The translations under genes were made by a program, and so were the position numbers. A stretch of DNA of 64,000 nt from positions 90,484 through 154,483 of the forward strand of contig JAANBB010000054.1 in assembly GCA_014621425.1 (NCBI GenBank), read 5' to 3'. The notes beneath the pieces are model-generated. The model did not search any database. It saw nothing but the letters and a program-made list of their open reading frames with translations, and had not been told where the DNA came from. The stretch comes from Cylindrodendrum hubeiense. Lineage: Eukaryota > Ascomycota > Sordariomycetes > Hypocreales > Nectriaceae. Positions 42,043 to 53,374 of this stretch are shown piece by piece; positions within the stretch are counted from its first letter, which is position 1, and every line of letters begins with the position of its first letter.

Positions 42043-43894
42043 GGTCAGACATGGGATGCTTTGTGGCAGACATTTTGCAGACGGGAAGCTGGATAGAAGG
42101 GATGCAAAAACATTCGGTGCAGGAGCCGCTGAGGTCCCTTGGCTGATCTGCAGCCACCCCCTGCATCTGGCTCCTGCGATTCATGCGACCGGCCGAAGGG
42201 CGAGTGCCGATTATGCTGCTACAGCATCGGTTTGCTGTTGGCTGTAACATGACGCTCGGTCGACGCCAGGGGATCGGACGGGCGACCAAGCGTGGCGGAG
42301 CAATCCGCGCTGGTTAATTGCGGAGATGTCAGCGCGCCAGCTGGGGAAAAGCTCCACGGCAGACCAATCGGCTGGCTAAGCGCTAGCGTTCAAAAACTGA
42401 CCAGGGAGAATACGAGAGATGTTGGTTGTCGTTTTTGTGTTCCGACTTTAAGTCGTTGAGCAGGGCAAGAGTCCCCGCTGTCCCCGTCCGTACTCCAGTC
42501 TCGGCATAGATCCGGCTGTGCCCTCGGTTGTTTCCTCTTTCGTGTCGATATGCACAGCCCATTTGGCCAGTTTTGGTGGTGGCTGACTCCAATCCTACAG
42601 GCGGAGCGGTGGCATGAAACCGTTTGATGTACCCCTGGCTCGTATTTTTCAAGCCATGTTGTATCAGAGTGACAGCTTAGATTTGCCGCAAGAAAACTGC
42701 CAGTATTGGGTAAATCCACCGCGCGTTGTGATGCTGTGTCAGTGGGCTCTGGCATGGCACAACGTACGAGATGGTCTGGTGATTTTCAGCTGGCTGTTGG
42801 TCCGCCGCTGGCAAACCAAACCACTGGGTCGCCTGGCTGTATAGTACACGTAATGCCCGCCTCAAAAAGGAAGTTGCTGTGAGTTTTCGGGTGGTCGGCT
42901 TTTTTTACTCGCGCGCATCTGCTCCTCTGCGCCGCAGTTAAGACGTTTTGGAAGTTGGCGAGCAAATATCAATTTTATTCATAAGGCTGATGGAGTTGAC
43001 CACGTCAAACCATTTACCCGAAAGGATTTATTGCCAAGAGGCTTGGCAGGAATTTAATTTCACGCCAGCGTCATTCATCCACCACCCCTGGGCTTTCTCA
43101 TGCCTACGAATAAATGGCTGGAAATATCGCGAGCCGCAGTGGGGATGGACGAACCAACAGCGTGGTCCGGCGCTGGCCCAGACCAGGTGCATAACGGAGG
43201 TCATACGCGTACAATACATGGAAGCCAGTGCACCCTTGAATGTGAGGTGTGAAAGCGCGAAACCGACTTGGTATGGCTTTCCCACTATCGCAGAATCATA
43301 TTATCTGTCCTTTCTAGGTCAGCATGCGAAGTGTGCCAGGTGTATCCAGCTACAAACAGGAATTTACTACCGACGTGGAAAGCGTCCAATACCGTAAAGA
43401 GTCTATATTACTGTCAAATAATGGCCCAACCGTAAAATGGGGCATCGTTTCGTCTCTTCGGTCATTCAAAGCAGTCCAGTCGTTTGTGAAGGGGGCAAAG
43501 TGAATGGACACGTCGTTCTTCACAACGCCTTCCTAGTTACAACGGCCATAAAATTTGCCGTACATCAGATATCATTAATTCTTAAAAGTGCTGCTTGTCC
43601 ATATATCGTGGTATTCAATCAGGAGAGAAGGAATCTCTCAACCAAGAATGCTTCTGCTGTCCTATCATGTCGACCGCCGCCTTGCGACCCCGTTTTAGGT
43701 GCCGTGAAGGTGTCGATTATCGACTGCCGATCTCCAGATCAGGGCAACGACGCATCATGCCTGGACCAACAACACTCTGTGCATCTCAATCACAACACGC
43801 ATGCCTCAAGAAACAATTGCTCCGGAACTCGCGCGATCATCCGTCACTACAGGCCCTCAGGCATCCAATGCGAAGATATCCCACAGCACTGTGC

Positions 43895-43901
43895 TATATA
43901 A
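43895..43901 (+). promoter_or_regulatory. TATA box before the decayed secreted-protein gene
   Basis: TATATAA lies 114 bp upstream of the ATG at 44009. The leader is pyrimidine-rich, as in expressed genes of this window. Confidence 0.4.
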
Positions 43902-44008
43902 CCCCCAGTCACACCTTACGTACATCTAGAATTGATTGCTTGCATCGTTATTTTCTATATCATCACTTTCAGTACAGAAAATCACACGAAACCTCTACTT
44001 CTGCCGAT

Positions 44009-44293
44009 ATGCATCTTCCCGAGACTATAGGGGTGGTCGTTGCCGCTTCTGTCATTCCTGATGACACTTGCAATTGCTACAGGAAGAATAGTAAGCAGAA
44101 CAAGGGTGCCACTCACAAGTGCTGCAATGATATCGATTGAGTTTACAAGAAGAATACCAAAGACTATCTTGCCAGTTCTATCTCATAGCACCTGCGAGTC
44201 TTTCGTAAGTGCTGCAATGGTTCTGGGTCAGCCTACGGCTGCCCTGGGAAGCAAGATCTGGAGGGCGAGGTGGTCGAGGTTGAATCGTCTTAG
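44009..44293 (+). pseudogene. Probable decayed small secreted Cys-rich protein gene
   Basis: The frame begins MHLPETIGVVVAASV, like a signal peptide, and continues with CNCYRKN and KCCND before a TGA at codon 44. In the same frame come VYKKNTKDYLA, a TAG at codon 60, then FRKCCNGSGSAYGCPG and a final stop at 44291. C-x-C and two CC pairs are typical of small fungal secreted proteins, and a TATA box lies upstream, so a real gene once stood here. A 13-nt direct repeat (AAGTGCTGCAATG, 44117 and 44207) encodes both KCCN motifs. A GTAAGC donor at 44090 could instead splice out the first stop and give a different short protein. Low certainty. Confidence 0.35.
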
Positions 44294-47188
44294 CCACTCT
44301 ACGGCATCGTAGGGTACTTTCTTTTACCTGCTTTAGCTTTTTAGCTTTTAATCTGTAGCCCCATACAAACCTTTCCCTCAGATCTGATGGCCGTTACTTT
44401 CCTTCTTATTGCCCATATTCATCGTCGCAAAGCCTCCTTTTAGTATCTCGGCAAAATCGCCTCAGTTACAGTACCGACCACAGGCAAGCTTACCTCGTTT
44501 CTAATTATGTGTGATTCTCTAAGCGCACTGATCTCAATCTCGGGAGCTCTACAGGACAAATCAACAACTGTGTGAACATGTGGAGGGACAGGGGAGATGT
44601 TGGAGTAGCCATTTTGATTCACGGGCCACTAGGTCTTGGTCAATTTATTCAGATATGAGACTAGAAACCACCCCCATTTATCGCCTAGAATATTGTGGCT
44701 TCCTGATATTCGCGACGACCAAGGCGAACCGTTAAAATGAATGGATCATGAATCTCAGCTTCAGAACTGATGCAATCGTGGGCGAAAAATTATTGCCTTT
44801 CTTATTGGTCTAGTGCATTCTATTCCGGATACTCTACTACCCTGTACTCGTCTGCCCAGATGGGATATTTCCTCAAAATTTGCAACGGGACATGCTCAAG
44901 ACTTGGAGGCCATACAGAGCTGCGAGAGTTGATAAGTTTCATGCAAGTTTAAGCTGATAAATAGGCCACATCCGGTTGACAACAAGCCTCGAAAACTTGT
45001 AGACAGAAGCCCAGGTTGGGCAAAGGTGCAGAAAAGGAGGCAGTTTTATGAGACTGCCTGCAACAAAGATCATGGGCTATCTGAGAGACAAATGCCGGAA
45101 CAGTTGCTCCGGGTATGGTGAGCTCAAAAAACAATATAGACATATGTCATGTTCGTTGATTGGTAAATTCTACGCAGTCACATTCGACCAAGGAGTTAGT
45201 GTTTACATGGGCGTAGATTCACAATGCGATGATTGTGATAATCTAGGAGGCCTCTCGCCCCTCTTTTGAGAGTGGTCTTTGGGTCAGTCGCACCTCCTCT
45301 AACGAAAGGTCAGAATATCGGTATATCAGATCATTATGTAAATCCAGTCTCAATCCACATTAATCCCAATCGTAGAAACCGGGATGTCCCGGCAGAGGAT
45401 ACCCCAATTCTACTAATAATCTCATCGAGACCCAGGGTAAGCCCACCAAGTATCTTCTAAGTTGTTTTCTGTGAGATTCCGATACTAGCTATAGAAAGAC
45501 AAACTAGAGAGATCTGCGTAGGTTGGAAGTTTTTTGCTTTCACCAGGCTAAAGCCAAGATGCAGTTCATATAGATACGACGGCATGTGCAGAGCATCGGC
45601 TTAAAGGGTATTGTTTTTACAGCGGGTGCTACCTCAAAGAAGCATGTGAGGTATTTGACCGCCCACAAATCAATCTTAGTAGCCTTTATGGCTAACAGGC
45701 TTTATTATTTTCAGCTCTAGACCACCCAACAAGCCGCCTACTGCTCCCTTACTGGTGCCAACAGCTTCAAGAGCACACAAATTCTGTGCCAGTTCCTTTG
45801 AATGTCTGTACAATGCATCACTGCACTTTTAGGTGGCGAACAAGGTAAACGCGGCCGAAAGGAGTACATTGATGCGGCAATAAATGCATCTGGTAGAGTC
45901 ATCCTCAGCAGAGGAGGCTGCAGATGTAGAAGGGCGCCATTTCTCTGCCAAGGTGGCACTCGGCCCGGCGCACTAGAGTGTAGCTCATACCCCTGTTGGT
46001 CCACCATCAGGTGCCCAGCCAAGCAGCCAAGGAGCCAAGGCAGGTTGAATCTCGATTTATACTTGGCAGTTCTGGTATTTACAGCGTTCCTTACATGCTA
46101 GTGGAGTGTTTCATAAATACCACCAAAAGTACCAAAGATGATTCTAATCAGGGTCCGCCAGAGTGCATCTTGTCTGTCGGTTCTCGGATGTCAAAACAGT
46201 GGGCAATACATGTCTCCAGCTGGTGCTTGTTCCAGCTGTGGGGCCCACCAAGTGCAGAACCAGGTGGCTGACCCGTCAGTTGACGAGTTGAGCGGAAGCA
46301 ATTCCTCTGAGTTGGTGGCTGGCGTTTCCGCCTCAGCAACGCCTCAAGCAGCTCGTGGTCAACTTCATCAAGGGCGGCAAGCGGGTAGCGCGCGATGATC
46401 TTTAGGGAAGTGATGCTTCCTGCTGGGTAGAAGGGGAAGAGAGTGGAGCTAGCGCCGCCGGGAGAAATTGGTAGTGCCGGTCGCTCAGAATTGCCTGCGA
46501 TATTTGAAGGCCGAACCCGGGAGTGAGGAAGTCTGTCCACGCGATGCAAGCAAACCAGGAAATCGAGGAGGCCGCAGGTAAGGGATTTTTGCGGCGATTG
46601 CGGCGATTGCGGTGTACATGGGAAGGGCGCAAGATGGGAATCAGGTTAGCAAACTAGGGCAGAAGCCAACGACGTTCCCTGGTGCACTAAGATTTCGGTT
46701 AGTCATGGAGTGTGATGGGGATCGGATGTTCGGCATCGAGATGGGACCACACGAAGCCACGGGCAGACCGGGATCTACCAAGGGCTCCAGCTCCGTAGAC
46801 TACCGAGCTAGATGACCGCTACTAAGGTAATCTGGATTGAGATCGCCTTGACTAGAGGAGCCACGCGTGGGGTCATTCGCCGACTATTCGACGGTTTGGT
46901 GATGAGCGTGGCATGATGTTGGTTCTTATGACTGAACAGAGTCTGAATCTGCAGCTCGTCGAGCCCTGGGACGCGACGCCCGGCATCAAGAGGACGAGAT
47001 GAGGGATTCGCGGAATTGGCGGAACTGGCGCGCGGACGCGGATACAACACACAGACAACCATCACCCGACCTTGTGGGATGGGATTAGAGGCCGAAATAA
47101 CGTTAGTGTTTAAAGTTTTTGTCCTGGGCTTGTTGTTGGCGTGCAGTTGAGACTTGCGCCGCGCCGGTGCCGATCACGAGGCACAGGT

Positions 47189-47222
47189 TTATCTTATCAA
47201 TCCGTGCCGCAGCATCTTATCG
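47189..47222. promoter_or_regulatory. Three GATA boxes in 34 bp
   Basis: Reverse-strand AGATAA (47189-47194), TGATAA (47194-47199) and CGATAA (47217-47222). They lie 1.8 kb upstream of the ferric reductase ATG, so a link to it is uncertain. Confidence 0.35.
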
Positions 47223-47582
47223 ATCCGCATCTAATCAGCCAGGATCAGTCCAGGGTCCGTCCCAAACCGGCAAACGCCCTCCATGCCGGACGCTTCATTC
47301 CGGCCTAAGGGTTCTAGACGCTGTGGGCCCTCCAAAGGTCCCGACGAGCTAGGAAAAGCCAGAGGGCAACATGCCATTTTTAGTGGATTCTGCGGAGCCG
47401 TTTCGTACACCTTTCAGCCGTCTGGTCATGTCCCTCGTCGTCCGTGTGGACTGACCAGATCTGGAGATGAGGGTCGGCGGCCTGGCACTGCGAACGGCAT
47501 GCGAGGAATATCAACGGGCGACCCGGGACTGGGGCTCGCGACGGATCATTGCCGAAGCCAGGCAGGTCCTGGGTGAACAAGT

Positions 47583-47628
47583 GGGACATGGAGGTGGTCA
47601 TGGAAGTGGACATGGAAGTGGACATGGA
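47583..47628. repeat. 12-bp minisatellite
   Basis: GGACATGGAAGT-type units repeat about four times with small changes, starting from GGACATGGAGGT. Confidence 0.6.
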
Positions 47629-48850
47629 TGCCGCAGCCCGGAGTCGGAGCTGTGTCGTTGCAAAGAGCCAACTCCACCTCGCCTAAGACTTGGCGAGTAG
47701 CATTGTCTCGCCATGGTTGATTCAAGGGGGCGTCTGTTCCTCTCGCCCAAAGCAGCGTCCAGCAGCAGAGCGTGGGTGGCAGATGGCCACCACAGCACGC
47801 CAAAGCGCGCCCCCGGTGGAGTTTCTCGGCCACGCGGACATTCCGCCGTCCGAGATATCAACGCCCGCCACAACGCAGCGGAAGGCATCGCGAGTGGGCT
47901 CCCCCGCCGTCTTGGCGAGTGCAAATCCTTGGCGTGCCGTCATCCGAAATGTCAATGCTAGTTCGTCCCACGGCCCATAGCTCCCAGAGCTACGGGTTGG
48001 GAGGCGTTCGGAGGCGTTCTCGCCCGCCTACAAGGCGTCGGCAGACAGCTTGCAGCCGGTTCGAGACCTTGCTGGGCGACAGGATCGGTGGGGCTCTGAA
48101 CGGCCGTGTCGCCGCGTGGTCTGCTCTGTGCTGGGCCGTCGTGTGCTGGACCGTCGCTGTCGCGTGTGGCCCGACTTCACACGGCTTGCGACGACCCCTC
48201 GAGCCCCGGGCCCTGTGTCGACGTGGACGCTAATGGTGCCGTCCTATCCCGGGCCTGTGTCGTCCGTTCTTCTGTCCGCGTTTACATGCCGTAGCGAGCG
48301 TTCGTCCATCCGTCTACATCCCACAACCCGGTTTGGCGGGGCCGAGGCTGAAAGCTCGGACATGCATCGGGGATCGACTAAGGTTACGGATAGAGCTAGA
48401 AAGAACCTTTTTGACGGGTGAGGAGATCGGCCAGCCGAAGCGAGTCTACAGTCAACCGTCAAGGGACGGGCTGGAATATAGCTCAAACATGTAGGGATAG
48501 CCGCTGTAAGCTGTAATGAAACCCAGCAATTGTGGCTCGAGGAGGCAGAATACGGATTATGACCATGTCCTGCAGACGCACGAATGGAGCCATGTCATTC
48601 CAGCATTGAGACCCGACTCCCACGCCCATCTAGCCCTAAGTACGAATCCAGTTGCTCGTAAAGCCCGTGACGATCCCTCCGCCTCGGCTAGCCATGGGGA
48701 ATCATATGGGATGGGGGTTAGTGACAAATGAGGCTTGCTTTGGCGTGGCGGGTTGTAACTTGTGGTCTGTGACTGGTGAAGAGCTTTTTTCTTAGTGATA
48801 TCCTTCCCTGCTGGATCCTCGTCGGAGCTATTGGCCGTTGGTGTTTCTGG

Positions 48851-48856
48851 TATAAA
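48851..48856 (+). promoter_or_regulatory. TATA box of the ferric reductase gene
   Basis: TATAAA lies 165 bp upstream of the ATG at 49016, followed by a CT-rich leader. Confidence 0.45.
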
Positions 48857-49015
48857 GCCTACTGCCCTCCTTGATGTTGATCACCATCCAAACGATCAGC
48901 ATCCAAGCCCTCCTCCACTTTCACTTCCTCAACTGGGAGACATCAACAAGCTTTTCTAGCTATTGTCTTGACACCAAGCCTCCCTCAACTGGTGTTGAGC
49001 CCCAAATCGCCAACA

Positions 49016-51264
49016 ATGCCATTTCGCTCCTCTCTTGCGGTAGTAGCGGCGGCGGCTGCCCTCCTCGCAGTGCCTGTCGCACATGCCGAACCTCTCGTCG
49101 GCTATGGCACCAGCAATTACGAGATCCCGTGTCTCTACGCCTGCGGCTACGCTATCCCTTATACACTCGACTGCCCAGAGTATGCTGACATGACTGCGGA
49201 GGAGAAAGCTGAGGCTTATCCCTCCGCTACGTGCTTTGGCAATGACTCTTCGTACCTAACGTCCATTGCCTGGTGCATCCACGGGCGTTGCGATGAGTCC
49301 ATAAAGCTCTGGGAGATCGAGAAGCACTGGGAGACAGCGCTTTTCTATGGCTCCACTGATCCAGGAGTTGTCATTCGGTATACCTATGCCGAGGCTCTCG
49401 AGCAGATTGATGCAAAGCATCCTCCCAAGCCCATGGGCACTGATACGGTGCTAAACCGCACAATCTCCCTCACAGATGATGAGTATCTTGGCTATATCAA
49501 TGCTGTCACAGGGTTCGCTATCATTGCTAAGAATGAAGCCACCTTTTCGTAAGTCACACTCGAGACCCTTGAATCCCCTAGTTGGTGGAAGTTCACAATA
49601 CTAATCTTCATGTCTTATTCAGTCTTCTCGTTTTTATTGGTGGAGCTGTGGCTCCTGTTGGTCTGTCCTTACTCCGACTGCTTCCCTGGCCTGTTAAGGC
49701 TCGGAGCATGTTCTATGCATACTTTATCGATCCTCCCGTCTTCGGGAAACGCCATAACATTCCGGTCCTTGGCCTAGCTATGGTTCCAACCCGGGGCCAG
49801 GCCATCTTCATCGTCTATATCATCCTCATCAATACCGTGGCTGCCTTTGTGGGATACCCTCGCTATACGCCTAACTCGTGGTATCCCGACCGAGCCTACG
49901 AACTCACTCGTCATATGGCCAACCGTCTCGGCATGCTATCTTTCGCCAATATCCCCCTTACTATCCTTTACGGAGGCAGAAATAACATGTTGATGTGGAT
50001 TACCGATTGGTCTCACTCAACCTTCCTGCTCCTCCATCGATGGATCGCTTTTGCTTGTACTATGCAAGCTTGTCTCCACTCTGCGATGTGGTTGGAGATT
50101 ATGGTCGCAGCGAATTCCCATGCTGCAGCTGCTGCTATGCCATATTGGTATTGGGGAATTATCGGAACTCTGTCCCTAAGCCTCCTGATCCCCTTGTCGA
50201 TACTGCCACTCCGAGTCAATTGGTACGAGGTCTTCCTTATCGGTCATATTGCCCTAGCCATTACATCTATCGCTGGAGCATGGTATCACATCCTCTACCT
50301 CTATGAGGGCTCAGATGGCTTTGATACCTGGCTATTTTTGGCTATGGCAATCTGGGCCTTTGACAGATTATTACGTGTTGCTCGAATCAGCAAGCACGGT
50401 ATAAAGAGGGCATATGTGACCAAGGTCGATGATGAGTATATCCGTATTGATATCCCCGGCGTTAACTGCCGTGGTTACTGCTATGCCTACTTCCCTACCC
50501 TATCTTGGCGTATGTGGGAAAACCATCCTTTCTCAATTGCCGGCGTTAACCCCGGGTCTTCTATGGAATCTTTGACTTCTACCTCCCACTCGAACTCTGA
50601 CTCTGAGGGTTCAGCCAGGGTCGTTGACGCTGCCGCAAGAAAGGAGGCGGGCATCGTCACTACCACGACTCGCTCCATCGCCACCCGTAACGAGAGGCAA
50701 GCCGGGATCACCATCTTCGTCCGCCCTCACAAGGGTCTCACTAAGCTCCTTGCTGGAAAGGCAGGTGTCGAGATCGGACTCCCTGTTCTTATCGAGGGTA
50801 CTTACGGCCACGAGGGCAAGACCTACCTCCAGGGCACCGAAGGGAAGTTTGCCCCTACCCCTGACTACCCCAATACTCTCTGTATCGCCGGTGGTGTTGG
50901 TGTTACCGCTGTTATTCCCGCTCTCCAAAGTTCTCTCAGTCTCTGTGAGCCAATCGGAAAGACTAAGCTGTACTGGGGTATTCGAAATCGCGGCTTGGTG
51001 GATGCAATCGAGGGCATGATGCTGGGGCAGGGCGACGGCACGAAGGGGGGCAACTGGGGTCGCATTGAGCCTCACATTACGGTTGGGTCGCGCATCAACG
51101 TACGACAAATCTTAGAAGAGGAGATAGGAGAGTCAGGAGGTCCTGGTACTACAGTCATTGTCTGTGGGCCCTTGGCTATGTGTGACGAAGTGCGATATAC
51201 GGTCGCGGCGTTGGCTCGACATGGAGCCGTGGTCAGACTCATGGAGGAGTCATTGGTGTGGTAG
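49016..51264 (+). CDS. Ferric/cupric reductase, FRE family
   Basis: A plasma-membrane metalloreductase of 724 aa. Exons are 49016-49548 and 49623-51264. The signal peptide is MPFRSSLAVVAAAAALLAVPVAHA. A lumenal Cys-containing region follows (CLYACGYAIPYTLDC). The ferric reductase-like TM domain contains the haem-ligand histidines in WSHSTFLLLHRW, MQACLHSAMW and EVFLIGHIALAITSIAGAWYH. The FAD site is at WENHPFSIAG. A Ser-rich loop (STSHSNSDSEG) interrupts the FAD domain. The NADPH site is at CIAGGVGVTAVIP, and the C-terminal VIVCGPLAMCDEVR is conserved. The protein moves electrons from cytosolic NADPH to extracellular Fe3+ or Cu2+ for uptake. No uptake permease or multicopper oxidase gene lies nearby. 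Confidence 0.93.
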
Positions 51265-51570
51265 CGCATTAGACCTCTTTAGCTTAAAGAATTAACTGAA
51301 CGCGAATTTGGTCAATATTTACAGACATGTTTGCAAGAGTGACAGAAAGAAGTAAACTTGACCGGGGCAGGCTCGCATTGGTTGTGCAGTCAACATACGT
51401 GAGAAAGCAATACCCCCCGACTGAGCCAAAACAAGACCATGTGCGTGATTAATAAGATACAAGTGCTCATCAAAAAGGTTTGAGCTCATGTGTTATTGAC
51501 TTTATAATTGTAGACCATTTGTCTGGACGACTTAAAGTCAATATGTTCCTAACCAACTTCAAGTTGATAA
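51265..51570. other. Intergenic, convergent ends
   Basis: This 306 bp lies between the stops of the ferric reductase and GH12 genes; only 3' untranslated sequence is expected. Confidence 0.6.
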
Positions 51571-52464
51571 CTAGAGGTCGATCCTCAGACCAAGGGTGTT
51601 GTCAAAGGTCACGGTGCCCCAGAATGGCTCCATACCCGCATTTCCAACGTTAACATAAGTAGTCTTCTCGAAGACACCCTGCTCGGAAAGTGCAAGCAGC
51701 CAGTCCTTGATATCACCTTCAAATGTGCCACCGACATCGTCACCGAACTGGTTGCCTTCCGGGACCAGAAGTGAGGAGACGGTAATGCCGGTGTCGGTGT
51801 TCAAGCCCTGGTACAACTTCCATCCGTCCTTTCCGTAGAGGCCATCGATGGTGGCGACTGCACCCTTGTCGTAACCAAGCGGGATTTGGCCACCCTCGTA
51901 GCGAATCCAGAGCATGAGCTCCTGCGCGGCACTGGATGTTGAATCACCCTTAGTGTCGGAAGTCATGAAGTCGTAAACAACATTGCCTTATTACGCGCAT
52001 GCGAATTAGCGGGACACTCTAAGAAAACATGAAAGGGCATGGTGATTCTAACCTTTGTAGGCGGTGGAGTTGGACACGGTCCACGTGTACGTAGAAGGAA
52101 TACTTGAGATCGTATTCAATTGCGTCTCCAAGTTCTGCGTCAGGCCAATGAACGAATATCCCTTGACCAGGTCCGGATTAACAGTAGCATCAATATCCCA
52201 GATGCTACTCCAGTGGATCCGCTGGGCATCTCCGGACCCCGATGTCTCGTAGAGTCCGGTGCAGCAAGATCCCTCGATGGACTGGTAGTTGTAGTTCATC
52301 GAAAAGATGATCCAGGGCGTCCCGGAGAGAACCTCATATTGGTTGGGAGCACCACAAAACGTCGAAGTGAGCGCATCCCGTTTCAACCCGGTCGCGAATG
52401 AGGGGAGGGCTACGGTTCCAGAGGCCTCCAGGGCCAGCACGGCAAGAAGTGAAAGTACACGCAT
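51571..52464 (-). CDS. Secreted GH12 endo-glucanase/xyloglucanase
   Basis: A secreted family 12 glycoside hydrolase of 275 aa with a jelly-roll fold. Exons are 52464-52053 and 51986-51571. The signal peptide is MRVLSLLAVLALEASGTVA. The mature part contains STFCGAPNQYEVLSGTPWIIFSMN and the SWS-like strand IHWSSIWDI. The nucleophile is Glu160 in AAQELMLWIRYEGG and the acid/base is Glu257 in NAGMEPFWGTVTF; both GH12 catalytic residues are present. IPLGYDKGAVATIDG and WKLYQGLN are the usual core strands. The NWG motif found in many members is replaced by IIF here, so specificity for beta-glucan or xyloglucan is uncertain. The start at 52464 is chosen because the signal peptide begins there. Confidence 0.9.
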
Positions 52465-53374
52465 GATGCTATAGTCGAAAAGAATGAACGAAAAACGAAT
52501 GTCGACGACGTTGGTTGCAGAATACAAAAGGGGTTTGGACGGGCGGGTCAAGTATTTGTAGATCAAGTCGTGTCGTCGCAATCAGGAGAGCCCAAATTAA
52601 TTAAGTCCGTTTCAGATGCCTTGCTGGAGTGGATAGAAGCTGGGGTTTGTGAATTTTTCCGTGGCGATCATGATAAGCCCTGTCAACTTGAAACAAACCT
52701 GTTTATTAAAAACCACTACGCGCATCGCTTAGAGAACCGTATGTTCTAGATTAGCAATACAATAAATAAACGGGCGACCTGCAAAAGGAGAGGAACTGGA
52801 TGACGAAAATCAATTTTCACTTTAATCGCATAGATAAAATCTCGGTGATTGGGATTTCTGATATCTCGTTGTCCTCTTTAATACGCCTCCAGTTGGCTTC
52901 TTGAAACCAGCACCTATTTTCTGACTCAGTAACAAACATATCGGAAGCTGATCTTCTGGAAATCAGTCAGATCGTCCTTGTCGTAGTCCATCAGGATATA
53001 CCAGTGGTTCCGGCAACCTCGTCATACCACAGATCCCTCCTATTATTCTCCCACTTGACACCAAAACGTCAAGCTTGAATGGCATTTAACAAATGTGGCA
53101 CATCCACTCTGGGAGATTCAGCGGCCATATCGAATAGGTAGCTTTATTAAATTAGTTGATGAAGAAATCTGTGCAGATTTAGTTGGCAAGGTCACCATAC
53201 AGTTTTCCAGCCAAACTGAGATCCCAGCATAAATCCAAAAAGGAAGGTTTACATTGCCTTTTATTGTATTCTATGCATACTTTATGTATCCATCCCCGTT
53301 TTGCGGGGTGACTGGTTTCCAAGTCTGTGGCGGCTTATGCGAAATAGCCAAAGCCGAGCCGTGGTTTGGAGTTT
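52465..53374. other. Intergenic, no gene seen
   Basis: This 0.91 kb is A/T-rich around 52600-53260. It contains the GH12 promoter on the left and possibly the spliced 3' end of the F-box-like gene on the right. Confidence 0.5.

Larger units (their letters stand above)
42043..49015. other. Gene-poor 7-kb interval
   Basis: No intact gene was recognised over 6.97 kb. It contains a probable decayed small secreted protein gene (44009-44293), a 12-bp minisatellite (47583-47628), a triple GATA group (47189-47222) and a notably GC-rich part at about 46400-48700. The right edge is the ferric reductase promoter, with TATAAA at 48851-48856. I saw no transposase, reverse transcriptase or terminal repeats. 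Confidence 0.5.

Noticed and set aside
43437..44140. Open frames of 154 and 181 codons just before the decayed secreted-protein gene
   Set aside because: They run through the TATA box and leader of that gene and have no family pattern.
46148..46632. Two overlapping reverse frames with a few protein-like phrases
   Set aside because: They have no recognisable domain, no consistent splice join and no start context. They could be a relic but cannot be supported.
48050..48080. GTTCGAGACC resembling a tRNA B box
   Set aside because: No matching A box, acceptor stem or anticodon arm could be folded around it. No tRNA gene was found by eye anywhere in the window.
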